In this document: positions 13,326-25,739 of the stretch, piece after piece
Numbering within the stretch: the stretch's first letter is position 1
Layout of the letters: each line of letters opens with the position of its first letter
DNA from: Hydractinia symbiolongicarpus
Taxonomy: Eukaryota; Cnidaria; Hydrozoa; Anthoathecata; Hydractiniidae
Length of the DNA: 64,000 nt
Assembly: GCF_029227915.1 (NCBI RefSeq)
Contig: NC_079883.1
Span: forward strand, 27,218,001-27,282,000
Direction: 5' to 3'
The notes under the pieces: generated by a model
The model's database searches: none
What the model saw: only the letters and a program-made list of their open reading frames with translations
Told to the model about the DNA's origin: nothing
Position numbers and translations under genes: made by a program

Positions 13326-16300
13326 ATGACTCTGGATGGTAGTATGGACAGCCACTCGATATCGAGTGAATCAACACAAGGGGACGACGAGGTAACTGAG
13401 TTTATACTTTAAGAAAATATATATAACACAAAGATATAAAACATGAAAATAATACACATAAACATATAAAAGTTTATAAAACACATACGTCTTTAAGTTT
13501 CCAGATTTTGTTAAAAAATTTTTTGCTTCGTATTTATGTCGAATATATTGCGTGAAAAAAGCGAAGAAGGATTTCCAGAATTTAGTAAATTTATAAAACT
13601 TTATCTAGCATTTACACAATCCGTTTTTAATCTTTCTATTAAATTTATATAAAAATAAAAAAAAAACGCAATGAAAATATTAACTAAAATAAAATGTGTA
13701 AAGATATTTGCATTGACAAAATTTTGTTTGCTTTTAAAAAGACAAAATTTGTTTGATCGTATCTGAAGTTTTATCAAAACATACTGCGGCGAGCGCTTCT
13801 CTAAAAGAGCGTTAATTGAGCTTGTTACATTTTCAAAGTTCACCTCAAATTAGCTTTGTTAATAAAAAATATTGTTATCAGATTGTGCATGAAACATACT
13901 GATTACACGCAAATCAAAGCTTTTCGTAGCAGCGGCAATTTTTGATTGTTGTTGTTGTTGTTGTTGTTTTTAGTGTCAGTTTTTGTTGTTGTTTTTCTAA
14001 TGTAATTTGTTCTCGACATTATTTACTTACATTAAATTACTTTTTAAAAAAATTGTAATTTTTCGCATATCAACTTTATACATTTTTCGTTTACGTTTCA
14101 AAACCTCACACGTGTTCATGGAATATATGAAACTTCAAAAATAAAAAAAATGAAATGTGTTCCACCATTATGTTTTTAAAAGTCACATCGTGTTGCATTC
14201 TAATGATAATATGCTTCAGAAAATGGGAAAAAATATTAATACAACAAACATTTCAAATTATCTTAATATCACAAGGATATTATCTTCCTTGGTTTGATGT
14301 TCTAGAAAATAACGCGATCCCGGGAGACCCACCTAAATTTTGGATTTTAAATTAAAAATCCAACCCTGTTTTAAAAGAACATATTGAAATAAAAGTGACC
14401 CTTTGAACGTTTTAGAATTATTATTATTCGCAGAAAAAGAAGAAGTTGAACCTGGGGTTATGTTTGAAAAACTGAAATAGAAATATATATATATATATAT
14501 ATTCAAAAGCAAAAAAAAGCAAAAGTATATAATGATGAGAATTTTACTTATTTCAAACATTTTCTTTTTTACATATATATTATATTTTTCTTTTTATTTT
14601 TACTTTATATATATAAAGTTAAGGAAATACAGGTCAGCTGTTCTACTTGCAGGTGAAGCTTTTTTGTTGTTTTTTAATCAAAAAAATTTTCTTTTCTCCA
14701 AAAATATGGTGTGATATACGAGGCGGTACGTTTTTAATTGAACATTAGAAATGAAACAAAAATTAAAACTTGAAACACACTTGTTCAACATAACTTTAAA
14801 AAATAGTTCTCCCTAAAACCATCTGCCATGCGAATATAAACTATTTTTATCATTCTCTTACAGAGCTTGTGTTGTTTACACCACATAAAAATAATGTTTT
14901 GTCAAATTGAGCGTAAAAACTAACAAAACTAACATTACACATTTTGTTACTTTACTACTCGCAGTGCATTTTACAGAACAGAAAGAAATTCTTACAATAA
15001 AATGCAGACCTTTTGCGAGTTGTTACAGGTACACAAAAAAAATTAAGGACAATGAATTTTTGTTTTTGTTTTTGTGTAGAAATTATTTTTTTATCTTTAG
15101 GTCCGGACTCTCTTTGTATCGGGGCTTCCTATGGACACAAAACCTAGAGAAATATATCTGATGTTTCGAGGCTTCAAGGTATTAAACGTTTTAGTATTCC
15201 CGTTATTTTGTTTATTATTATTATTGTTTTTGTTGTTTTTGGCGTTGCTGCTGCCATGTCTGACATGTATAAGTTGCCGGGTTCTCAAATAATAATAATA
15301 CGACGTAGAATTATTATTTCCGTTTCCACCTCTTTCCCACGAACCCCAGCATCTTTGAAGAAACAAATAAAACACTACATTTTTTATTGTCATACATTAA
15401 AAAAACTTTTATAAAATGCTATACAGCGGCTGCTATCCAACATTTCGCAATTCATATTAATTAATATTATTATATAAAAGAATAAAATAGCTCGTATTGT
15501 TAGCGGTTTTTATATTCCTGTTCTTTATACTCTTTGTTCAACGCAGCATCCTGGAATGTTTTAAAATTCTTGTATAATGTCTTGAAATTAATTTCGGGAC
15601 CCAAGGGATGCTTACAGGAATGTAAGCTTCTATGAGAATCGCCATCTCATTATAATATTTATGCAAAATAAACCTCTGCTGCGGAAATACATGCCTTTTA
15701 AAAAGTTTTCCCAGCAGTAATCATTTAAACGTATAAGAGGCAATAACTAAAATAGATAAATTACTTATGGAGAATCTGACCTGCAAAAGAGAAATTCTTC
15801 AGGTGCACCATAACAAACTGATCAATTATTCAGACAGCGGTCACATTGCTATATCACCATCAGCTGGAGAATTAGCCTTATTCAATTTTGAGGGAACTGA
15901 TTTTACATCCAACTGTTTCAAAACAAAATGAAATATTTACAAAGGTTGAATTATTTATTTCGAAGGTTTTTGTTTTTTTAATAGGAGTAATCCGAGATGA
16001 AATTCCTCCTTGTGGTTTAATTTTGGCCTAAAATAATCTTATGTGACATGTAATAATCCTTCGTGCACACTAGCGTGAAAGGTGCTGCTTACACTAGCCC
16101 CGCATTAAGTAGAATTAAGGTGACAATTTTTTGTCCCAATTTGCAAATGAAAATATTTTAAATTCATCAATTCGTGAAAGTTAGCTAGCTATATACTAGA
16201 AAAAACAATTTTATATAAGAGTTGTCCTTAGTGAATATATATACTTGTCGTTCATTTTATTAAAATCATCGTTTCTGGTGTTTTAATAAAACGAAGCTAA

Positions 16301-19300
16301 AGAAGATAAAAAGTAGACCATTACCAACGTTCAAAATCCTTACACTAAGATACAAAAAGAGACATTTTGGTTTTGCCAAAACACATGACTCAGCTATTAT
16401 CACTAAAAAGAAAAACACAATGATCAAATTGTGTATTATGTTATCTTCCACTTCATCATTCGTGCCTACATTTCAGATGCCACATATCTTGAATTTCAAT
16501 ACGTCACATTGAATAGACTTTCTAATATGCTTACAACTTAACGAATCCAATTAAAAAGTTTATGACTAAGATTTACTATGGTAAAAACAAAACTTTAATT
16601 GCTTTCAATAACGTGTCCAAGGGTGAATATAATGACCTTGTTCTACCTGATATAACGGAATGCTTACTTTTAACTACGCTAAGATTTTTTGAATATAGGT
16701 GCATATCTGAAAGCTCCACAGGTAATTTTCTCTGGGAACTCTATTTCACATGGTTTTGTGGATTAAACGAGACAGTATTGTCGAACAACTTCCAATACAC
16801 AATTTACTATGACTTAACTATTCAGTAATCCTTTGCTGAAACGATTGAATAGATGAAATTCCGTCCTCGACATGATAAAATATAATTTGTATGGAAAAAT
16901 TAAGCTTCGATTATTTTTATCTTAGATCGTTTTGTTTTGTAGGAATTTAATAAGACAAAAGTTTCTTGCAGTGACTGAAAGCAGGAATTAATAACATGAA
17001 GCATTTTTTTTCTTTCATGTAAACATGACTTAATTTTTTAAAAATATCATGTTTTCGAATACCTAAATGTCTGAATTTTTTTAGATTTTTTTTTCATCTT
17101 AAAACAAAATAAAATGGTTCCCAAGGCTAATTTCTACAGCTAACCCAACCTGATTTCCAGGCCTTTTTTGTATCATAACTTGTCGGGTTTTTTCCGTGAT
17201 GTCATTTTTAACGTAACATTCAAATGGAAACACAAAAAAAACTCTCAGGAACTCCACAATAGGTTCAGATACAAACACCACAGTTCATATCTTGGTGTTT
17301 TAGCGACCTATGTGTATTAATTTTTAATTTAGAGGTTATGGAACTACGAGAAACTATTTCGATTCTGTCATTTTTATATTTATATATGAGATACAACCTC
17401 ATTAATATTAAAGGGAAATTATTTATTCATTTTTTAAAAATTTTAGTACGTTAAAATTCAAACACAAAAACCTAATTAGACGCATTAATTAAACTGTTTT
17501 CTCCTCAAGTAAATCTTTCCCGAAGAAACTCATTAAAAACCTGAAATTGCATCTCTTAGGCGCAAAAAAATAAGAACAAGTAATAATACCCTTTATCCAC
17601 TAAGCATTTATCATCCTGTCTGCCCTTTGCGTAATTCATTTCATGGTGCATACAATTTGAGGAGGTGGAGGGTGAAGCATATAACAAAACTTCCTATACA
17701 AACTCCTTCCAATAAATATCTTCTTTTTAACGACTCTACCATCTAGTTCTTTGCCATAACAGTCTCTTTAATAATGGCCGTATTCCGTCTGTCTGTGCGT
17801 GAGAAAAAAGTTGTGTTATGGAAACACGAATTGCAATATGACGAAATGCGGTCGAAACTGTGGATTTAACCACATGCTACTGACTAGCATTTTATATTTG
17901 CGCAGTTTGCAACAAGACCGGTTATTTTTTACCCCCCTGTTCTATATAACATGCATTCTTTATTTGCGCAGTTTGCAACGAGACCGGTGATTTTTTACCC
18001 CTCTGTTCTATATAACATGCATTTTATCAACACACACTTATCAGATATAGCATGGGATTTGTCATTATCTATTTTATTTTTATTAATTTAGGGATATCAA
18101 GGATCACTTCTGAAATTAACTGGTAAAGAGGTACGGTTTAGTTTTATCCAATATGTAAAAGCAACCTGCTTTTCCCCTTTTACATCTCATATAAACTTTC
18201 ATATCTAGTTATATATTTTTTATTTATATTTTTTTGTAGGGAAAGAAAGCAGCAGTAAGAGTCTTTTAAATATTTTTTTCATAATTTTTAATTTATTATA
18301 TATACTATTATTGTTATTCATGGTGGGTTGGTTTATAAATCAACCACCACACAACTAAATTTTCAGTCTTAAATATTTTTTCTGTATTTTTTAGCCTGTC
18401 GCTTTTGTAACTTTTGAAAATAGAGATCACGCTGAAATTGCTAAATCGGAACTGCAGGTAAAAATTATAAACAAACTCAAATAATTAGTGTAATTCTCTA
18501 TGCTTGCCATCAGACACAAAGCTCAACCGTTTGTCATTATATATCCAACGAGTCTAGTTTTTGATCAACCAAAAAGCATTTATGACCATTGACAATGTAT
18601 TCACTCAACAAATATTACTTGTAATACGTGTAATAGTGTTTTATAATGCCTGGAAACAATGACTTTCTATCGCCGAATGTGATATTTCACAGACCAGACG
18701 TGATAGTTTAACAATTTACTTTTAAAAGGCAAAAGTATTTGTCCTTGATACTGAGCAAAACTTGTATCCCTTAAAATAAAAATCAATTAAATAAAAACCA
18801 ATTTTTTCGATGCGATAGACCAATATGAAATTTGTTACAAATTTGTTTCAAATTTGTCTATGTGTTTTTTAAATCATTTTTGTTGAATATAGGTTCACCA
18901 GCATTGAATTTTCACCATATGAATAACTATTTTCCTTAGCATCTATGTTAGTCATTTTTTCTTTCCAACCACTCTTTAAATATATTAACTTATACCATTC
19001 ATTTAATTTGTTAGGGTGTTCGATTCGACCCAGAATCACCAACCACTATCAGAATAGAGTTTGCCAAAGCAAATACGAAAGCCACAAAACCTGCAAACAT
19101 CAAACCAACAAATATAGTACTACCGGCTGGTGCGCCTGGTATACCGTCACCAACATTCCCACCTTGTAAGTTAAAATTTTTTTATCGTTTATTAGCTGAA
19201 TAAATAGCAACAGAGACTTTAAACTTTCATTGTAGCCGCTAGTACAAAAATGAATATGGATCCCTTTCCTATTTTGATGATTTTAAACACTTTTATCTCA

Positions 19301-22300
19301 CAACAATCTAATTCTGAAACGTATTTTAAAAGACTTTATTGTACTTCATAAGAGTATATTTTTTAAAAAATCTAGAACTGAACCTCCCTAATTTTTTTAA
19401 GGTCCTATCTTTTAAGCTCATTTCTTGAGTGGTAGTACTAGTAAAACAACTATCCAAATTTGATTCTTATACATTCCTTTTTCCTGGAATGAAGATCTTT
19501 GAATATATTGTATTTAGTTGACTTGGCAACCGGTATGTTTGCTGCACAAGATGGACAATGGCCACCACATGGGTAAACTTAATAAGTTTTAAATTTTTAA
19601 ATAATTCTTATTTCTTTGACAATACGACTTGTGTATAATTTACTAAAGCGCGCAACTTTTCTACCATTTTTATTACAAGGCGCACAGCTTTTTGGGTGTT
19701 ATTACCATGCATCCAACGCACGATATTTATTTTTTTTCTAGCACAAATTTTACCGACATAAATGGTAACCACATCACCGCACTGCCGCATCAGTTGCACC
19801 CAGGAATCACCACGGTAAGTTGCGAAAACACGCAGGTTTTTGTATTAAGAAGAGACATGCAGCACACTTTAATAATAACAGATTGTCTCTTCTTGATGTG
19901 TCTCTCTACAGGCAAACAACTATCTAAAATTACTTGTTGACAAGTCATAAAAATATACGAAACGACACTGCATGCTTCATTACTTTCAGTTCATAATTAT
20001 TTTCAGTTTTTTTTTTCTACTAACTATTTTATTTATATTTACGTTTCTTTTCATTTCCTTCTCATTTCAGTTACCGATAGGTCACTCACATTTAATGGTA
20101 AATAATTTTACTAACAATTATTGATTACTTTCTCGTGCCCAGGTCTCTAAAAGAACATACTTTAAATAACAGGGACCTTGAAACGAGATTTTTTGATCAA
20201 TTTTATTTTAAATTTTTTTTTAATTTCATTGTTTTGTTTGTTTACATTCTTCATTCCATAAATTAATTTTGACACACAACATTTCATACACCTAATGTTT
20301 GTGACATCATGTAATAACAGACAAACCGTCATTAATTAGTGACAGTTCTTTTGTCATGTATATTGTGCGCCATTAATTTCGGCCTATACGAATGGTGCGA
20401 CGCGTCGTGCGATTGTGCGACGTGTTATGCGATTGTGCGACGTGTCATGCGACTGTCTAATATTTTTCTTTAAGGCATCTCTGTCACCTTTGGATCACCT
20501 TTCAACTTTATCAATGAGTTTACCGTTTCACCCAGTAAGTGTGCGTTTTACAGCACGAAAAACACGCGCACAAAACGCACTTACTGAATCACAACACGCG
20601 CACACAAAACGCACTTTTCGCATGAGCCAAAATTCAGCACGTTAAGAGAGAATGAAACCTTGCATTATTTTACTAGAAAAAAATTGTTTTAGCTTGCTCC
20701 TGTCACTTTGGCTAATCAAACACCACCGTTGCTTAATCACATGATTGCGCCCTCAGATTCCCGCCCACCATGTACGACATTGTTTGTGGCGAACCTAGGC
20801 CATAATACCACTGAAGAAGAACTCAAAAATTTGTTTGCAAGGTACGTAAGAACATATTTTAACTGTGTATACAAATTTTCGCAAATAGATATACGTGGAT
20901 TTTTCGCGGAGATTTCGCGAGTTATAGACAAAAGAAGGAATAATGTTTAAGAGAAGTGCAGGAATAGTTGATAAGATAGTAAGTACTTTATTGTATTAAA
21001 AAAATATCATGCAGGAACGCATGGTTAATTACTTTTTTCTTACAAATTTTAATCCAGAAATTTCGCATTCACTAAAGTTTTCGCAATTCGCAGTAAATTG
21101 TTGCCAACCGTCATTTTCGCAAAGATTAGTTGCAAAAAAATTCCTGGTAACGAGATTTAATTGCAAAAATAGGTTTATATTCCTCATCTATGTTTTCGAC
21201 AAAGTTTGAACACCGACTTTTTTTGGCGTTAAAAGTTTACGGGTGTAAAAAGTGTGAACTATTAAAACTGAGTGTACAGTAGAAATTAGAAGGTCTCCCT
21301 AAATGAGAAGTATACGAAAAAAAAGATTTTAGCGTCCCATATCAATATTTCTTGTGTTTCGTATTGTAGAAAAGAAATAAAATTACATATAAACTATTTC
21401 CAATGCTTCTTGAAATTTGTTTTATCGTCCTTGTTTACATTTTAAGCTACCATTTTTGTTGACGACGGGAAATACCGGTCGATATAGCCCGTTGTCAAGA
21501 ACGCTTAGCCAATCGGAATGCCTTAAATTTAATTTAATCTCAATATATATATTGCTTGTTGATAACATGTTGACGTTTGATAACATATTTATTTAATTTA
21601 TTGATAACTAGTTCTATGTAAACTCGTATGTTAATATAATGTTGTATTTACTGAGGATGGCTGCGAAAAAAGCCCAAATCTTTAATAAAAAATAATTCAA
21701 AGCGACTTTGTCTCTTTTATATTTTATTAAAGGTATATTTAAAGAAATGAATGTTTGTTTTTCTAGGATTCCATCATTCCGCCGTTTAAAAATGCTTCGT
21801 AACAAAGGCACCACTCCGGTATCTTTTGTAGAATATGGTGACTTACTATGTGCAGTACATGCCAAAAGCTCTTTGCAAGGGTGAGTACCTCGGTCAGCGG
21901 TTATAAAATGTGATTTATTATCTTGGCGGGAAAAAAATCAAAATGGTGTTTTATTTAATGCTTTTCTATCGTTATTTCTTTATGTAGGCAAGTTCTTTTC
22001 ACATCTGAAAATGGAGGAATGCGAGTTGAATTTGCAAAAAATAGAATGGGCGAGGTAAGAATTGAACAAATGTAACCCACCCCGTGTATCAAGACTGCAC
22101 TGCAATCACTAACATGGCATAATCACAAACCCCTTAACGCACAACACTGCATGATCTTGCACAACTTGGTATCGTTAGCATGAATTGATGTTGCACTTAC
22201 TCCGAAGCTGTAATGTGCTGACTAATGTTTTTTTTGCTGTTATTTGTTTGTTTGTTTATTTGTTTATACGGTTGTTTATTTTAACTTTTATATGTTTCTT

Positions 22301-22604
22301 ATTGTTTACACGTTGGTGTCCAGCCTTTTACGTTTAAAATCGAAATACTTAGAGACGTTGTTTTACTCTTGACGATCTTATTTTTGACTTTACTTCGTTG
22401 ACAGTTCATTCCCTCAACATTTATACAATCTACTATCTATGCATTTTTTCGTTTATTCTATACACTGTGTACTCGGATAAACCTGCATTTAGCACTCGCA
22501 CACATTAATAATTTTCAAGATAGTACCTCTTGTGAATATGATTTTGTCACCAATTCTTTTAGTCTGGGAGAAAGAACGGACTTCCCGATCCTGTACCAAG
22601 CTAA
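13326..22604 (+). CDS. rbpms: Two-RRM RNA-binding protein, MEC-8/RBPMS/couch potato family
   Basis: Fourteen coding exons join in one frame into 332 residues: 13326-13391, 15101-15178, 18092-18130, 18240-18254, 18395-18457, 19015-19165, 19518-19572, 19742-19814, 20071-20097, 20475-20534, 20693-20841, 21767-21880, 21988-22054, 22563-22604. All junctions are GT-AG and phases agree. RRM1 spans about residues 23-105: RNP2 LFVSGL, RNP1-like PVAFVTF, then GVRFDPESP and EFAKANTK, which are hallmarks of the RBPMS/MEC-8 family. A linker rich in Pro, His and Leu follows. RRM2 spans about 235-316 (RNP2 LFVANL, RNP1-like PVSFVEY, final strand [11 protein letters not shown]). Vertebrate RBPMS and fly couch potato have one RRM; nematode MEC-8 has two, as here. 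Family members bind paired CAC motifs and regulate splicing or mRNA fate. The ATG of exon 1 was chosen because it opens a Ser/Asp-rich leader directly before RRM1. AATAAA hexamers at 23363 and 23382 could serve polyadenylation. Alternative exons are not excluded. Confidence 0.9.
13945..13970. repeat. GTT trinucleotide microsatellite
   Basis: A short (GTT)n run lies in the first intron of the two-RRM gene, followed shortly by a second TTTTTGTTGTTG stretch. Confidence 0.7.
14482..14502. repeat. AT dinucleotide microsatellite
   Basis: An (AT)n run in intron 1 of the two-RRM gene, embedded in AT-rich sequence. Confidence 0.75.
17887..18026. repeat. Tandem duplication, 66-bp period
   Basis: Two copies of a 66-bp unit (17887-17952 and 17953-18018) share ATTTGCGCAGTTTGCAAC, AGACCGGT and TCTATATAACATGCATT, followed by the first bases of a third copy. 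It lies in intron 2 of the two-RRM gene, about 65 bp before exon 3. The copies differ at only a few positions, so the duplication looks fairly recent. Confidence 0.85.
20395..20454. repeat. Three-copy 20-bp minisatellite before exon 10
   Basis: Three 20-bp units starting GTGCGACG at 20395, 20415 and 20435 sit in the intron of the two-RRM gene and end 20 bases before exon 10 (20475). The block is GC-rich compared with its surroundings. Confidence 0.85.
20561..20622. repeat. Two-copy GC-rich repeat after exon 10
   Basis: AACACGCGCACA followed by AAACGCACTT occurs at 20561 and again at 20593 (about 32-bp period), shortly after the donor of exon 10. Its CGCAC words are complementary to the GTGCG words of the repeat before the exon. 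Confidence 0.7.
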
Positions 22605-25320
22605 TTAGAAGAAGAAATAACATTTTAAATATTTTCAAATTCAAAAAGAAAAAGAATTTTTATACTTTTTAAGTTATTGGTTAAAAATATATAAAGTCAA
22701 ACGTAGAACTGTTAGGCTTGATTTGAATTCTTTGACGTCAACTCGAATGGCGGAAAGTCACCGTTTGAATCACCGTCTTGAAAAAATAGTGTTGGGTCAT
22801 AAAAATATTTAGCTTCAGTTTTATAATATATTGTTTTATTAACAATATTAGTACGATATGTAAAATGCTTCCTGGCTACAAATATATTTGGAAAAGAAAG
22901 ATTTGCGAAGTTAAAACACTTCCTGGGAATACAAAAAGCTACATAAAAAACTTTTTTACGACTTTTTTTCTGTTTTGAAAGCTATTTAATGTTATTTATT
23001 TTTTCTTTCGATTTATTTAATTTTGGAGGATGTTCAAATTTCATACGTATTCGTTTTGTTTGTTTGTTTGTTTGTTTGTTTGTTTGTTTGTTTACTTCAT
23101 TTTAGTGACAAACGTTATATATTATTATTTAGGAGGTTTGCGTCAGTAAAAGCTAACATTTAGCTGTTATGATGGCTTACTTTTAATTTAAGGACAAGTC
23201 CCTTTTCTTCATCTGAAATTCCAAATATTATTTCTCTCAGCTTTCTCCCGTCATTGTTTTATAGGGGCAAGACTAGGCGTTATTCTTCGATTTTAACAAC
23301 TTAAAGTCATAATTTAAAACCCTAGACTTTTTTCTACCTAATTTTGTGTTTACATATTGTATGAATAAAAATACCAATTCGAATAAAATATAAATTTATA
23401 TGTTGAGAAAAAGTAGCCTCGCATTCAGAGATTGAGTTAAACAATAATAAAGACTCGAAAGCGAGGCTATATAAAGATGTAATTTTCTACTTTACCTTGT
23501 GAATATGTGTATAAGGAGTATGTTAAATCATATATGACATACTCCAATTCTGTAGGTCAACTTGTTCATGTATATATACTGTGTTGTTGTAAATGAATTC
23601 AGAAACCTAAACTGACTTTTTTATTTCATAACTGCATATCTTAAGTTAAGGGGATGGGTACGAAAAAGAACTTTTAACCTTGTCCCTAGTGCCTGTTGTC
23701 TCTTGTTTAAAAAATCGGACGGCGGGACGAATTCGCTGTACCTATGTCAAAAAAGATACAAAATGCCCAAGGGGCGAAAGCGGAACCTTCATTTTCTTGA
23801 TCCTCGCTCCTAGAGCACTTTACAATTTTAAGATTACATTCCCATGGTTAGGATGGTGTCTCACTTTCTTATGGGGATGCTATCTTGCAGTACTAGGTTG
23901 CTTCCTAGTTTATCCAACTCTCAGCCTTTGGTTTACATCTGAAACGCACCCGGTCAACTTGTTAGATATTAGATCGCTGCTTGCTGTTATTTAGCACCAT
24001 TTCGTCAATCCGATACAAGGTCGTTGAAGCCGTAAAATACTTTCTTGGCCTTTCAACACCACACCTACTGACATTAACGCTCTCTATTATTGACGTTTTT
24101 TTTACTGTTCATGGTCGCCGTCTAAACAAAAAACAACAACGACTTTTCCACGTCATATTGTTGAATTTAGAAAGAGCCAAAGAGGATATGCTTTAGTCTA
24201 CTGGCAAAAAAGAAAACACGATATCCTTCATATTTTCCTAAATCCTAAACTCAGCAATTTACAGTAGTACTTACTTTTGAGCAAAAAAATTTGCATTTCG
24301 CAGTATCAGTAACTTTCCCGAATAAATCCTATAAAAATATTTCGTAAAGATTTTTTTTCGCGAATGAGTTACATTTAGATATTTTGCGAAGTTTTTTTTA
24401 CAAATCAGTTACGTTAAAACATTTCAAAAATTTTTTCGAAAACGAACCATCTAGTTTCCGAAAACTCCAGATTGGTCGATAACTTGAACAAATTTGCCTT
24501 TAAGTGTCGAGTTAAGCCACGGGGATATGAGACAATTTGTACAAGTGATAGTAACAAATTTAGGCTACTTATTAATACCTAAAAGTTTACTTGTTACACC
24601 AGTGTAAGTTCCTCACAACATTTTGTTGTAACAGTAACAAGCTACAAAATCAAATCAATTTGATGGTACTGATAAAAAAAAATATTTCTAAAGTCTGAAA
24701 ACGTTGTTGTTAACAAAAACTTCCAACAACAATTCTAATTTAACATTTTTGTAACCAGAATTCATTTATGCATCTAGATTATTCCGAATGTCTTCCTGGG
24801 TGTGACGGAAATGCCACTCGTAGCACAGATATGTGCAACAAGTCAACCTTATACTTACCCAACTTAGAACACGACTAAGTTTGTTGTGGGTAGCAAAAAC
24901 AACACTACTTGGCAACTCTGTGCAATTTTTATTTTGTTACATATTCAAAAAAAAGAGACTTGTGACTGTGACTAAAGAGATATTGTTTTAATTTATATTT
25001 TATGTGAACAGTCTCACCATTTCCGAGCAATACACATAAAGCTCCTATTTGAGCTACAGTAACATTTTTTGAAATTCTTGCCCAGCTGGAAGACAGTCTT
25101 ATGTGGGGATGAAACCCACAACCACTTGGACATAATTTGAATGTTCTACCGGCAGTGCTACCTATCCCCATTTATCAAATTTATTTTTCAATTTATGTCT
25201 AAGTTTGTTCAATTTTTAAGAAAAGTAGAATTTATGACTTAATTTAAAAAGATTTTTAAATAGTGTGTTGCTTAGTACAAGATTAAACTTTAGTCTGGGA
25301 GTCTTCAGACTGACCAATGC
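22605..25320. other. 3' flank of the two-RRM gene and intergenic DNA
   Basis: This holds the probable 3' UTR and polyadenylation region of the upstream gene. It also has a GTTT microsatellite at about 23056-23092 and a small hairpin with TAGCCTCGC / GCGAGGCTA arms near 23416-23470. Frames at 23680-24196 have no domain or splice support and lie in repeat-like sequence. Confidence 0.4.
23056..23092. repeat. GTTT tetranucleotide microsatellite
   Basis: About nine consecutive GTTT units. Confidence 0.85.
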
Positions 25321-25329
25321 TGTGGCTGT

Positions 25330-25640
25330 CCCTAAAATGTCTCAATAGTTAGGCCTGTCCCTTTTTTTGGTATGATTTTTAAAAGTACAAGTGTCCTTTG
25401 TCAATAGTTGGACCTGTCCCATCTTGTGACACAGTCTTTTTGAAGCATAGGAATTTGTTTGTCAATAGTTAGGCCTGTTTCATCTTATGACACATTTACT
25501 AAAATTGCAAAAGTCTTGTGTACAGTTGAGTTTGTACCACCCGATGACACGGTTTTAAAAGCGGGAGATTACTTTGTCAATAGTTGGGCCTGTACCAACT
25601 TAAGAGGAATTTGCATACATTTGTCCAAAGTTGGGCCAGG
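25330..25640. repeat. Degenerate ~59-bp tandem array
   Basis: Variants of TCAATAGTTGGGCCTGTCCC begin at 25342, 25401, 25462, 25521 and 25577, giving spacings of 59, 61, 59 and 56 bp. The phrase GATGACAC or GTGACAC follows in several units. Looser relatives of the GTTGGGCC word continue to about 25740. This is an old diverged minisatellite; overlapping short frames on both strands are by-products. Confidence 0.8.
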
Positions 25641-25739
25641 CCCGTCAATAGATAAGCCATCCCAACTGCGAACGCACCGACCCGTATTTTGACGGGCAAA
25701 TCCAGCGTCCAAGGTTGGGCCGGTGTCCGTAGTTGGGTC

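Noticed and set aside
23680-24196. Two plus-strand frames with hydrophobic stretches
   Set aside because: No splice sites, no family resemblance; the sequence looks like an interspersed repeat.
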